Assembly (NCBI GenBank): GCA_013076295.1
Contig: RQOL01000616.1
Location: 3,810,392 to 3,874,391, forward strand
Source of the DNA: Sanderia malayensis
Taxonomy: Eukaryota; Cnidaria; Scyphozoa; Semaeostomeae; Pelagiidae
DNA length: 64,000 nucleotides
Direction of reading: 5' to 3'
The notes under the pieces were generated by a model. It had not been told where the DNA came from, ran no database searches, and saw nothing but the letters and a program-made list of their open reading frames with translations. The position numbers were made by a program, and so were the translations under genes. Shown here piece by piece: positions 37,431-50,000 of the stretch (the stretch's first letter is position 1; the number at the start of each line of letters is the position of its first letter).

Positions 37431-37545
37431 AGGATACGCCCACCTCATCTGCCGTTGCCAAGAGACCTGGTCCACGTGGAGTGCTACCAGAGTACCTTGC
37501 GTCGTATGACCTCCGTTGAACTGGTAACCGATTCCCCAGACCACT
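37431..37545 (-). repeat. dispersed repeat, copy 1 (inverted relative to copy 2)
   Basis: Reverse complement of this segment matches 39293-39400 at roughly 80 percent by eye, including an identical long core with cagatgaggtgggcgtatcc. An imperfect hairpin (ccatggagcttgtagaggcc and partner, 37289-37336) lies just outside. The minus ORF here (37260-37544) is explained by the repeat and is not supported as a gene. Confidence 0.75.
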
Positions 37546-38071
37546 ATGTTAGCAGGTCCTTTGTTGCCTATTCCATTCCACTTGGTCAGGGAAATGTCTT
37601 TCTATTGTGCAACTCAATCACAAATCTTATCACGTGTATCCAAGTTCATTTGCTCGAAAGAATAGATGTAAAAAAGAATGGCTATGAAGCATAAGTTACA
37701 ATCAACAAGACCATGGAATACATCTTTTGAAGTAAAATATGCAACCTGTTAGCATATGAGCCAAAAATTCCTAGGCAATTATCTTTCTGAGAGTATTAAG
37801 CATTGCCCCCCGTAGGCCATAGCGTCATTGCATTTACTGCACCCCCCAGGCCGTATTATCATTATTTGATCAGACGAGAGCCGACCAACACAATACAAGA
37901 GCATGCACCACTACATTTTGGCCCCTTTACGGAAATAATTTAAGAAAAATAAATGTTTTCAAGTATAATAAAAAATCCACTTCAAACAAATGAAGATATT
38001 TGTGCAAATAAAAAACCAAAAAGTTACACTATTGCTTTCTAAAGGTGTATAACAACGACTAATTTAAAACC

Positions 38072-38390
38072 AGATAATAACTCTTTCTATTAATGCTATA
38101 GTCTTCGCAATACCTCACTGCCTGCATACAAAACATACTAGAGGCTAGCTGCACCTTTTAAACTCATAGCAAGATAATAACTCTTTCTATAAATGCTATA
38201 GTCTTCGCAATACCCCCACTGCCTGCATATGCATACAAAACATACTAGAGGCTAGCTGCACCTTTCAAACTCATAGCAAGATAATAACTCTTTCTATTAA
38301 TGCTATAGTCTTCCTACATCACTGCCTGCATATAAGGCATACTAGGGACTAGCTACAATAATACTATAATTTTAATACTATAGTCTTGTA
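38072..38390. repeat. 100-107 bp tandem repeat, three units plus a decayed fourth
   Basis: Units begin agataataactctttctat at 38072, 38172 and 38279 and continue through tgctatagtcttcgcaatac, ctgcctgcat and ctagaggctagctgcacctt. A degraded fourth unit follows to about 38420. Non-coding and of unknown family. Confidence 0.85.
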
Positions 38391-39292
38391 ATCAATGCTT
38401 GCAGGGACAGGGCTAATTGCAGCTCGAAAACTCGGCTTAATACTGACACTTCTAACTAATGCTACAGTCTAATGCTATACTAATGCCTATTCAAAATATT
38501 TAATATAAAGCTGCAGCTATTTAATGTATAGCTATAAATTTATCATTCCTTCTAAGACTGTAGACTTGATTTCAAATCAGTAAAATTTGTTAAGTATTTG
38601 CACTTCTCTATTCGACTCTAGTTGGCTGTTATAAGACTCAAAGTACATGATAAAAGGTTTGCTTCTAATACTCTAACTGATCTACCAAAGAAAACGGTAC
38701 TAATGAAAGTTAGTACTATATTCGTAGACTACAAAGCGACTATAAATTTTAAAATATAAATTATAAACAAAAGAAGATAAACCAAGAGAAATACCCCTAC
38801 TTCTCTTATTTTATCTTTAATATATAGAAATATCACTATTTTCTGTTGACTACCAACTAAGAAAAATCAAAAAACAATATTCTGCCTGACTATCAAAAGT
38901 TGTGCACAAAGAAATTCATTTGAATCGGTGAATTATAACCTATTTGGGTAGCCAGGGTCAGGGTTCTGACACAAACTCTTGCGTAAATGAGGTCTAAACA
39001 ATCCGATATCAAATTCAGCGACCCAGGCTTCAACTACGATGACGCGTACAATGCTTAATACATCTCCTAGTTTTGGTTGCTAACAGATAACAAATCCTAT
39101 CTTCTCAAGCTGCATTTACAGAAATGTTGAAATGCAAACAGATGCCTCAAGCATTTTAGCCCCGGTCCTTAAGTTTTTGGAACTTGGATATTTATGAGAT
39201 AAGTATGAAAGAGAAGCAAAATAGATAAAACATTTCTCTCACCATTGGAATGGAAAAAACAACCCAGAACGTGCCAACATAGCAGACCAAAG

Positions 39293-39400
39293 AATCGGTT
39301 GAACCAGTCTCACGAAGGCCACACGACACAAGATACTCCAGCAACACTCCACGCGGACCAGGTCTCTTGGCAACGGCAGATGAGGTGGGCGTATCCTCTT
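39293..39400 (+). repeat. dispersed repeat, copy 2
   Basis: Inverted partner of 37431-37545, 1.9 kb away. Sequence just to its right (accaacgctacaataaatta) reappears in altered form at about 40390 (accaacgctgcaacaaatta), so this family has at least three related pieces within 3 kb. Confidence 0.75.
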
Positions 39401-40300
39401 CTTTACAATACCAACGCTACAATAAATTACAAAGAAATCGAAATTAAAACTAGAAAATAATTAAGAATAATCAACAATCTCACAAGCATAAGAGACAAAA
39501 AGAATTTCTCCCTTGAAAAACGATAGTCCTTGGAAGGATTAGGTATACCATAAACCATTTCGCAAATATGTGGTGTCTCCATATAACATTTCGTAAAGGT
39601 CATGCCATGTTAACTTGGAAAAGCTCAAACAGTTCCCCAGCAACTGAATGGATACTGTCCCTCTTGGAATCAAAACAATTCGAAATATCAATGGGAGAAA
39701 TATTTATCTTTCTCTCATGCTTGTGAAAGTGATGATATTTAGGATACAAGAGAACAAAATAAGAATGAATCATGAAAGAATAATTGTAAAAATACAGTCA
39801 TTTTCAACGTCTTATCTTCAGTCTTGTGTCTTGTGCCATATCTTCAAGTATTTGCCAGTCTTCGCTACTGAATGAAGTCTGCAAGAAATATGGACCTCTA
39901 ATAAAGTAATACCAATGTCTAAGAATGGAATCCTAGTAAGCTAGTGGAAGGTTTGAGAAGAAGTGTCATTGTCTTGAAATCTAAAAGTAGTAAGCATTAA
40001 ATAAACTTACCAATGAGCAAAACAGTGCTGCCTTTTCTCTTCTCCACGTTGTCAGTTTGTTCTACAGCCACCAAACTGCCTTGCCTTCACCTGGTAGTCT
40101 ATATCTCCACGACAAGAAAAATCTTGTCCAACCAATCTTCTTCATGTGACCCAATGAGGGAAGCTGACAGGTTCTACACCTTGCTCAAGGGTGACCTGGG
40201 AGTAGTGGCAGTTAAGAGGTAACTCCATTTCCCTCTGGTAAAATGCCCCTGCCACCGGTTGCAGTTTATTGTCATACCCAGGACAACATGCAATCTGGAA

Positions 40301-40391
40301 GGTGTTCGAGAACCAGGTCTTTTGGTGGTATTCGAGGACCAGGTCTTTCGGTGATGTTAAGAATTGGTGGCAGCCAATTCTTAACATCACC
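40301..40391. repeat. 26-bp tandem duplication and 18-bp perfect hairpin
   Basis: Two 26-bp units (ggtgttcgagaaccaggtct... and ggtattcgaggaccaggtct...) occupy 40301-40352. They overlap a perfect inverted repeat: ggtgatgttaagaattgg (40350-40367), a 6-nt loop, and its reverse complement (40374-40391). accaggtct also appears in the dispersed repeat at 37431 and 39293. Confidence 0.85.
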
Positions 40392-41083
40392 AACGCTGCA
40401 ACAAATTAAATAGAAATTAGAATGATATAGCTACAACTTGTAATCAAGTATTCTTGATTATTACAGCAGTCGTAAACATAGCATTTGGAACTTATCTTCG
40501 TATGTGGAGTTCTGAATGGAGTCACACCATGAAGCTCTTTGTAAACTCTGAAAGCTCTTGATAAAATTGGTAATTTCTGATTGCACCCTTCGCAGTCCGC
40601 ACTAAAGCAGTTGGGACCACAACGAGCCACTGTGAAGCAGCAAGGCATCATGTAGAATAACTACCAGTAGCCTCTATTCTTCCCTTATCAAACTCACAGA
40701 ATGAAATTATATCAAAAACCATATTAAAACACAGATACCTCAGTAAAAAAAGTTACAATTATAAAATAATAAATTACAGTAACAAATACACTATACCATT
40801 TCCAAAAAAAATCAAGTTGGCTACAACTAAATGTATTCTTTAAAAAATGCAACTATTCTAAGGGGAAATGAAAGTTTATCCATTAATTAACAAAGTTCCA
40901 TTTCATTACTTAGATTGTAATTATTAATATGTACAATACTTTCAGCTTTACTTCGTAATATATCCTAATTAGCATTGTATAATATAAATCCAACGTTTCT
41001 CTTAAAATACCAGTTGTCTTATCTATTAAATGTATGGAATATATGTCCTTTTTAAAGTCAGTGGAAGATATAGCAGGCGTACC

Positions 41084-44000
41084 TTAAACAGCAATTTCTA
41101 CCTCTGAATTCTGATCTGATGGCACTCTATGTTCGCTTCTTTGACTCGGTCTTGGCTCTCGGGTCTTCCTTGACTTCTCGGCAATATCCAAGACAGACTC
41201 GGGCTTGGAACCGAGCGGCGAGGCAACTGCTGGTGTATCCAAAGGAGATACGGATGGTGATCGAGTAATTAAAGGAGTAATAGCAGGCGTGAAGTTGGGT
41301 GACAAAGGTCCAGATGTATAGCTTGAATTTGCACTGATTGGTGAACGTGGAAGAGATGACATTGATGAGAGCATACTAGTTCTGTTGGAGACAAAATCTC
41401 TTCTGTTGTTGTTGGCTTTCAAGCTACCCAACTTTGAATCAATGCTCTTCGGATGGGTTTCACCTGTTTTCGAAGCCATTGTTTGCAAAGGAATGGGTTC
41501 TTGATGAGGCATCATTCCCACTGGCTTCACAGGTACACCGTTTTTATTAAGAACCTGAGCTCTTGATAGCATGTCCATGGATCGCTGTTCGCTACCGTCA
41601 CTGCTTTTCACTTTGGCAATCTCCGAGAAAACTGTAGCTAACGGTTTAAACTGAGGCCCCCAATCAAGAAGATAGTCATAATTGTAATTACCACGTAGCT
41701 CTTCATCGCTGCCTACAATAGTACTCAATGAGCCACCACCAGAAGGTATTCCTTCATCTGTGAATGGCCTCGTTCCATCCATCACAGCCTCTTGCTCATC
41801 CGCATCCATCTCTGAGAGTTTTGTGTAAAGCAAATTGCCAAAATCGAGCCTGCCAGCCTCCTCGCCGCCCCCCTCGTCCATAAAATCATTCAAACTGACA
41901 TGACTTTCACTCTGCGTGGACGAGGCAACGCCTTTTTTGAGTTTTCGGGATAAAGACGAACTGACATCATGTTTCCTGCCGTACGATGATCCAACCGACG
42001 AGGCAACTTCTGCTTTGTGTGCATACTGCAGTTCAGAAGACGGTGCAATGTCACTGATTGTCACATCAGAGAGCCTGTCAAAGTCAACTATCCCAGAATC
42101 CAACACTGGCTTGTTATCGTGGTAAACAACAAAAGAATGAGTGCTGCCATTGTCTGTAGCTGTAAATGAAGGTCTGTGACTGCTGTTAGCTATTAGTTGA
42201 CTTTCCGATGAGCCACGGCCACTAGATGCTCCAATTGATGGCTGCTTAAAGAGACCATTGTAAAAGCCATCCAATATATCAGGCGGGTTTAGATCAACAT
42301 TTTGCGTGCCAGACGAAGGATTGTCATACTTGGAATCTGAATCTTGTGTTTCTCTCTTATCATTTGCTTTATCCTTATTCTCTCGCCTTCTTCTTTGCCT
42401 TATCGCATAAATGAAGAAACAGATGATTAAGATGGCGATTACTGCGCCCAAAGCAACCACGAGGTAAAGAGTAGTTCCTGTTAATCCACCACCCTTTGGG
42501 TCTTCTGTCTGTTTGATCTTCTCACATCCTTTGCATGTATAATCAACGTTAATGCTCAGTGGAACACTTTGGCTAAATGTGCTTGTATCGCCGTTATCGG
42601 CCTTCACAATGAACGACAAAACATTTGCGTCAGTTGAGCGTCGTTTCCGTCTAGACGTATCCACTTTTCGTAGGTCAACTTTCAGATGTATATGCCCTGT
42701 TGCAGAGTTGATTCCGATTTGGTTGACTTTCTTGCTCGAATCAACCAATGAATAGCGTATTTGACCCCATGCTCCTCCGTCCTGATCTGTAGCAGTCACC
42801 TGAGATAAAATTCATACCAATGTATAAAGCCGTACAAAACTGCTACAATATATGTCACATCAACATAAGTTGATGAAATCAAACAATGGACAGACCAGAG
42901 GAGAGCATAGAATACAAATTGAGTAACCTGAAATGAGACAAACCTGCCCGATAATTGTTCCAATTGTTGCATTTGCTCTGATGTTGAATTCAAATCTGTT
43001 CTTCGTAAATTGAGGCGAATATTCATTGACGTCTTTAACAGCTATGCGATATTCAAACGAGCTGCTCAATGGTGGCGTGCCATGATCCACTGCAAGTATG
43101 CGTAACTTGTACAAATTCTGTTGTTCGTAATCAATAACCTTGTCCTTGGTTGTCACCAATCCTGTTGCATTGTTGATTTCAAAGTAATCACGCCCATTGC
43201 CATCAATAATCGAGTATGTCACCTGAAGAATAAAAAATTCACTTTTTTGTTCATATTTCCATCCTACCTCCCATGTTAACATTTATGTATGTGTTGTTGC
43301 ACATGTAACAATTCATAAAATAGCTCGACAGGTTCCTATCTACTAATAGCTACTTGCATTTAGGTGCCTTTCTGTTACTTGAAATGTCAAGTATATGGCA
43401 CAGTAGGAGTACCAAAAATTAATAAAAAATAATAAATTAAAAATTGAAGACACGAGCTTACCAAGCCATTCTGTCCTTCATCTCGATCTTCAGCAGTCGC
43501 ATTGAAAACATGTTTGCCTTTTGGAGAGTTTTCCAGCACAACCAAATCTTTGATGTTTGGAATGGCAAACTCAGGACGATTATCATTCACATCTTTGAGT
43601 TTGATTATAACTGATGTATATCCAGTACGAACGTTTGGTTGTCCTGTAGAAAATAGATACAGCATATCATAATAGTTTAGAATGTCAAAACTATCAGTAA
43701 GAAAAGTTCCATTGAGATAGAAGAAAAGCTCCATTCTGCTCAGACGACCCGGGCTTCATCTAGCTCTTTCTAGTGTTACTTTGTGCAGATATACAAGTAG
43801 GTCTACAAGGGTGATTGCCAACGGAGGAAACGAGAGAAATGCAATAACATAACACTCACCATTGTCCGTAGCTTTCACTGTAAGTCGATGTACGGCTTTC
43901 GATTCTCTATCCAACAAACGTATGAGGGTGAGGACTCCCTTTGAGTTGATTTCAAACCAGTTCAGTGAATTTCCGGACGATATTCCGTACTTGGCAATGA

Positions 44001-47000
44001 TTCCATTTCCGATCCTCGGGTCCGGGTCATCAGCATCTGTAGCATTGACAGTCAAGAGACGAGTATCTTGTGTGACATTCTCGAACACTGAAACAACATA
44101 CTCCGCCTTCTCGAAAACAGGACTGTTATCATTGGCATCTACCACAATAACATGCACCGTGGCCAGGTCAAATTGCGGTGGCACCCCCTTATCAGTAGCT
44201 CTCACTACTATTGTATATCGGCTAACATTCTCTCTGTCAAGCATCTTAACAAGCTGGATCTTACCATACAATGGATCGATGTAAAACCTGTTGTCTTCAT
44301 TCCCGGCTTGAATGCTGTATTCTATCTGCATACCAGGGATTTCTGACTTCTCGGTTACAGAAACAGTCTGAATTAGAGCGCCAATAGGTATATCTTCAAA
44401 TACCCTCTTGGTTTTCGGGTAAATGGCCTTATCGAATTTCGGTCCAGTGTAGTTTGGATCCTTGACTCTCAGGTGCACACGTGCCTGCGTTTGAAGCTGA
44501 GGCTGACCACCATCATTAGCAAAAACCAACAGTTCGTATGGCCGATTGAGATTGTTCAAGACAATTTGCTTCGTGGCAGTGATCACTCCAGAGCTCTGGT
44601 CAATCAAGAACGCATCAATAGGAGGATAAGGTATGCTGTATTTGATTTTACCGAATACTCCACTATCTTTATCCGTTGCATTGAGATCAATGATAACATG
44701 ATTTGGATCTATGATCTTGGGAAGGTAAACAACATAACCAGGCTGACTGAAAACTGGAGCATTATCATTGGCGTCCTCTACTTGAACTGTTAACGTCATA
44801 TTGGAAGTGTGTTTGCCATCGGTGGCATAAATCACCAGTTTGTAGAGCTTTGTTGTTTCATAGTCAAGCTTCTTAAGCAGCTTTATCAGTCCTTGAGTTT
44901 GATCAATATAAAAGAACTGTTCTGCCAATCCATCTGATTTCAATGAGTATTTGATTGTAGAGCTTCTATCTGGATCAACAGCTTTGACGATGCAGATCAA
45001 CAGACCCGGCCTTGCTGCTTCGGATATTTTCTGAACTGCATACGTTTGAAACACTGGTGCATTGTCATTCTTGTCAATAACGTGAACAGTCAAACGCGTC
45101 GATCGATACCTTGGTGGTACACCTTTATCCTTTGCTTGTATCGTCAATTTGTGTACCCTTTTTGTTTCATAATCAAGATTCTTCTTCAGTATAAGCAAAT
45201 TATGGCCAATACCGAAAATGCCATCTTCATTGCCAGATATGATTGACAGCGGTTCGACTCTGCCATTGTTCCCTGAATCAGCATCCGTCGCTGTAAACGC
45301 CTTGACAAAGTAATCCACGTGAGTTTCACCTTCCAGTGCTTCTGGCAGACTGATCTCATCGTTTCTTGGGTAAATGACAGGCGAGTTATCGTTAACATCA
45401 GTCAAATTAATGCGAAGCTTCTCATACGCACTCAGACTATCATTTCCAATGATTGAGGCACGAACAACAACTTCAAAAGCCTTCACTTGCTCGTAGTCCA
45501 GCAGGAATGGATTGTTAACATATATCATACCGGTTGCTTGATCAATTCTAAAAGCTGCAGACGACCCTGAATGACTTTGACTTGTTGATTCAATGCTATA
45601 CTTGATTGCAGACGAAGAGCTGCGTGCAACTATTTTGCCAACCTCCGTGTTCAATGGAGAGTTCTCAGGTATATTAACAGATGCTGATTTATTGAGAAAT
45701 CTCGGCATTAAAGATGAATGGCTGCCTTTATTGATTATTAACGTGGCAAAGCTTGATAGTGATGGTGTTCCAAGGTCGTATGCCTCTACGTCAAGCTCAT
45801 AGCGACCACTTGAAGAACTTAGAAACGTCACACGACCTGTTCTGCTGTTAATAGTGAACAGACTGCTACTTTTCACAAATCTGTACCTCACTTCACCATT
45901 ACTGCCACTGTCAGCATCAGTTGCTTTCACGCGAATAGGACCAGTAGTGTTGCCTTCAAATATCTGTGATGTAAACTTTGGTGCATTGTCGTTAACATCT
46001 GTCAGGTTGATTTGAACTTTCACCAAAGACCTCAGTACTCCATATGGGGGCATGTCAGAGGCTTTCACTTGAAAAGTGTATTTACTTTGCGTTTCATAAT
46101 CAAGTTGTCCATCTACATAGATCTTTCCACTGACTGGATCAATATTAAAGGGAATTAATGACTTGTTGTTCTTGACGACCGAATAAACAACTCTTCCATT
46201 CAAGCCAGCATCTCTATCAGTAGCGTGAACTGTAAGTACGGAGACATTTAAGCCGGAATTTTCAGGAATAATCTTTGAATACAACTCTTTGGTGAAGATT
46301 GGCTTATTATCATTCGTATCTCCAACCCAAATCTTGGCTGTTTGCGTTACAGTCTGATAAGGCGGTGCAGTGTTTCTTGCTTGTACTATTATCTCATACG
46401 ATGATATCGTCTCTCTGTCAAGCTTTCTGTTAGTGTAAAGAAGACCCGCATTTACAGCATCGGCATTCAAAGTGAAGGTTGAAGTATCATCTTTTATGAT
46501 ACTATACTGCACCACTGCATTTGTTCCACTGTCACAATCACTTGCTACAAATCGGTGAATAGGTTCTGGCTGACGATTCTCAAATACAGTCAAGTTAATC
46601 GATGCACCATCAACAAAAACAGGAGGGCAGTCATTAACATCGTTAACTGTGATTTCTACTATTGCTGTGTCTGAATGAAAAGGCCACACGTCATTGTCTG
46701 CTGACAAGCTCAGTTGATACGAAGGCCATTGTTCTCTGTCAATTTCTGCTTTTGTTGATATCCACCCAGTAGATTTATCAATGGCAAAATGAGAATTCGA
46801 TTCCAAGCTATAAATGATCTGGCTATTGGTGCCTGAGTCAAGATCTGTGGCTGTTACCTGGATGACTTGAGTACCAACAGCCGAGCCTTCGGTGACACTT
46901 CCAGTGAATTTCCTCATCGCAAATTTCGGACTATTGTTGTTGACGTCAATGATTTCGATTTTCAATTGTTGAGTGTTCGACAGAGCAGGTGTTCCACGAT

Positions 47001-50000
47001 CAGATGCAGATATGATCAGAGTGTAACTTGATTGTTCATTGTAGGCAAGCTTCTTTGCAAGGCTAATCTGACCAGTTGAACTATCAATGGCAAACTTTCC
47101 GAGTGAATTTCCACTTGATATTCTGTAAACAATACGAGCATTAGATCCTTGGTCAGCATCGTTTGCAACTATCCTTTTCACAGGATACCCAACTCTTTCA
47201 TCTTCCATCATGTACGTGTAGTTACTTGACACAAACATCGGTTTGTTATCGTTGACATCAAAGACTAAGAGCTTGATTGTCGCAGTTGCTGACCGCCTAA
47301 CAGACACGTCATGTGTCACGGCTGTGTCTTCGGCTTGAAGGATGATTGTCCATTCAGATACTTTCTCTCTGTCTAGCGGCTCAGTTGTTGTGATCTGTCC
47401 ATTAAATGGATTGATATTAAATATAGGCCTTCCTGGACTTTGTGATATCAATGAATAGATGACACGACCATTGTCCTCGTAGTCTACGTCTGTTGCAAGA
47501 GCTTGATGCACTGACGAGCCAACAGCTAAATTTTCCTTGAAACCAAGAATGATTGGATTGCTCGCAAATACAGGAGATCTTAGATTTCTGTCAAGTAGAA
47601 ATATGTTCACATACATCACGCCTCGTCTCGTGTCAACCCCATTCACGTCAATTACTTGCAGTTTCAATTGAAAATGGCTTGAGCTTTCGTAGGACAACCG
47701 AGAGCCAACTTGAAGTGCACCAGTAGCTTGATTCAACCGGAATGAGTTAGCACTGTTTCCTTGGACAATTGAAAACCTCCACACCTTTCCTGGCCCTTGA
47801 TTGGCTGCTGCAACCGTTGCAGTGTATATAGTTGTGTTGATAGAAGTTGCTTCTGAAATAATCACAGTTTTATCATACAAATCAAACAGTAAAGGAATTC
47901 TATCACCTGCCAGCAAAAACACAAGAACCTTCTTCACATTAACTCTCTGTGGCATTCCCTTATCTTTAGCAACAACTGTGAACTTGTGTAGTGTTTTGGA
48001 ATCTGTTTGAAAATCTGCATTGGTCTTTATCCAGCCCGTTGTGGGGTCGATGGAAAACTTCTGAACGCTCTCTTTTTCACCAGGAAATGTTCCAAGCAGA
48101 CTATACTCAATCGAGGCTGCTGAGTGGAGATCTTTATCAGTTGCTCTAGCCTGTATAATATGAGTGCCAGATGCCGTATTCTTTGAAATGCTGGCAGTAT
48201 ATGGAGGTTTTGTTGTGAAAACAGGTGCATTATCATTTATGTCACAAACAGTTATCTTGACTTCAACGAGATTTGACTTCCCTGGACTCCCACCATCAGT
48301 AGCATTGACAAAAAGATTATATATGCTCCGAGACTTTTCCCTGTCTATCGTTACTTTTGTTTTGATGGCACCAGTTACAGAGTTGATCTTGAAATGGCTG
48401 TTAGCTGGTTGAAATTTATACGTAACGATCCCGTTGCTTCCTTCGTCCTTATCAACAGCTGTTACAGTTTGGACTGGTGTTCCTGCCGGCTGCTCCTCAC
48501 AAACAGTAAATAAATAGCTTGAAACTCCAAACAATGGTCTATTGTCATTGACATCGGCTATGATGATTGTCAATTTGGCTTCAGCAGTGTGTGGCGGATA
48601 CCCTCTATCCTTTGCAACGATAACAAAAGAGTAATCAGGTTTCGTTTCTCTGTCAAGCTCTTTTGCAACCCTGATTTCACCATTGTTGGTGATTGAAAAC
48701 ATGTTTGCATAGCTGTTCGACTTGAACGACAGATCGAATTTACCATTGACACCGGAGTCAACATCAGAAACGTTGAGGGTGAAAAAACGCGTGTGGATTG
48801 CTGCATTCTCGGCCACATTTGCAAAATACGATGCTTGAGAAAACTGCGGAGGATTATCATTCACATCTCGTATGTTGATTTTCAGTAGTAAACTTGCATT
48901 GTGTCTTGGCGTGCCATTATCAACGGCAATTACTCGAAGCTCGAAAAATTTCACACTTTCATAATCAATCAAATTTTTCGTTGTTATTACTCCAAATTTT
49001 GCATCAATCTTAAAACTGGATGATTGATCCTTAAATGAATACGTAACAGCTCCGTTCGTTCCAGAATCTTTGTCTGGTGCATAAGCTGTAAATACTGAAT
49101 ACCCAAGTGGTACACCTTCTTTTAAACTAATCGTCAAGGAACTGGCATTGAATGTTGGCACATTGTCATTCAGATCAATAATAATTATATTCACAGTTGC
49201 ATTTGCAGTGAGATCAGAGCCAATAATTTTTGCTTGAATAACTGCTGTGTAGTTTCTTCTTGCTTCGTAGTCAATAATTTTGTCTGTTGTGATAATTCCA
49301 CTTCTATTAACTTTAAAAGCTGAACCATAAATGCCATTGACAAAGGAATAGTCAAATAACTCACCCACACCAAAATTATCTCTCTTTGCAACCACCTTTC
49401 CAACGAATGCACCAATTACATCACTTTCTGCATAACGAAAGGTGTATGTATCCGATTCAAATTTTGGTGCAATATGAACTGCTGGTAAAACATGAACTGT
49501 TACTCTTGCAGTGTTGATTGCTGGCAATCCTTTACTGTCTCTAGCACTGATGAGAAATGTATAAGTACGTCTAGCTTGGTAATTCAGTTGAACAGTTGGA
49601 TACAATCCTCCAGTCGCTGGGTTGATAGCAAAATTATTGCATGGATTACAGCTACTCAAATTGTAGACAATTGCAGCATTATCTCCAATATCAATGTCCT
49701 TTGCTTTCACTTGAACAACTGGAATTCCAATAGGTGTATTTTCATGAACCGATATATTGTATGATGTTGGCGAAAAGAATGGATTGTTATCATTTATGTC
49801 TAGTATACTGACACGAACAGTTGTGTTGCCTTTCAACCCACCAATATCAGTAGCAAACACTTTAAAATCATAAACATTTTTCACTTCTCTATCAAACAAA
49901 TGGCTAGTTGTGATCAGTCCAGTTTGCCTGTTAATGCGAAAATAGCTTGAACTACTTATGGAGTAAGTAATTGGCAAAAACAAAGATGTGTCCACATCTG

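Larger units (their letters stand above)
35929..41083. other. transposon-derived and repeat-rich intergenic island
   Basis: The 5.2 kb between TPP1 and the cadherin 3' end contains no supported gene. It holds a pogo-like MITE (36579-36759), a 124-bp tandem duplication (36841-37080), a second MITE (37093-37267), an inverted dispersed repeat pair (37431-37545 and 39293-39400), a 100-107 bp tandem array (38072-38390), a 26-bp duplication and a hairpin (40301-40391). Short ORFs here fall in or next to these repeats. The proximal 35929-36300 segment should contain the TPP1 promoter. Confidence 0.7.

Noticed and set aside
37260..37544. 94-codon minus ORF
   Set aside because: It lies in the dispersed repeat whose inverted copy is at 39293-39400; that copy does not preserve the frame.
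40142..40393. 83-codon minus ORF near the hairpin
   Set aside because: It covers the 26-bp duplication and hairpin, and has no domain.
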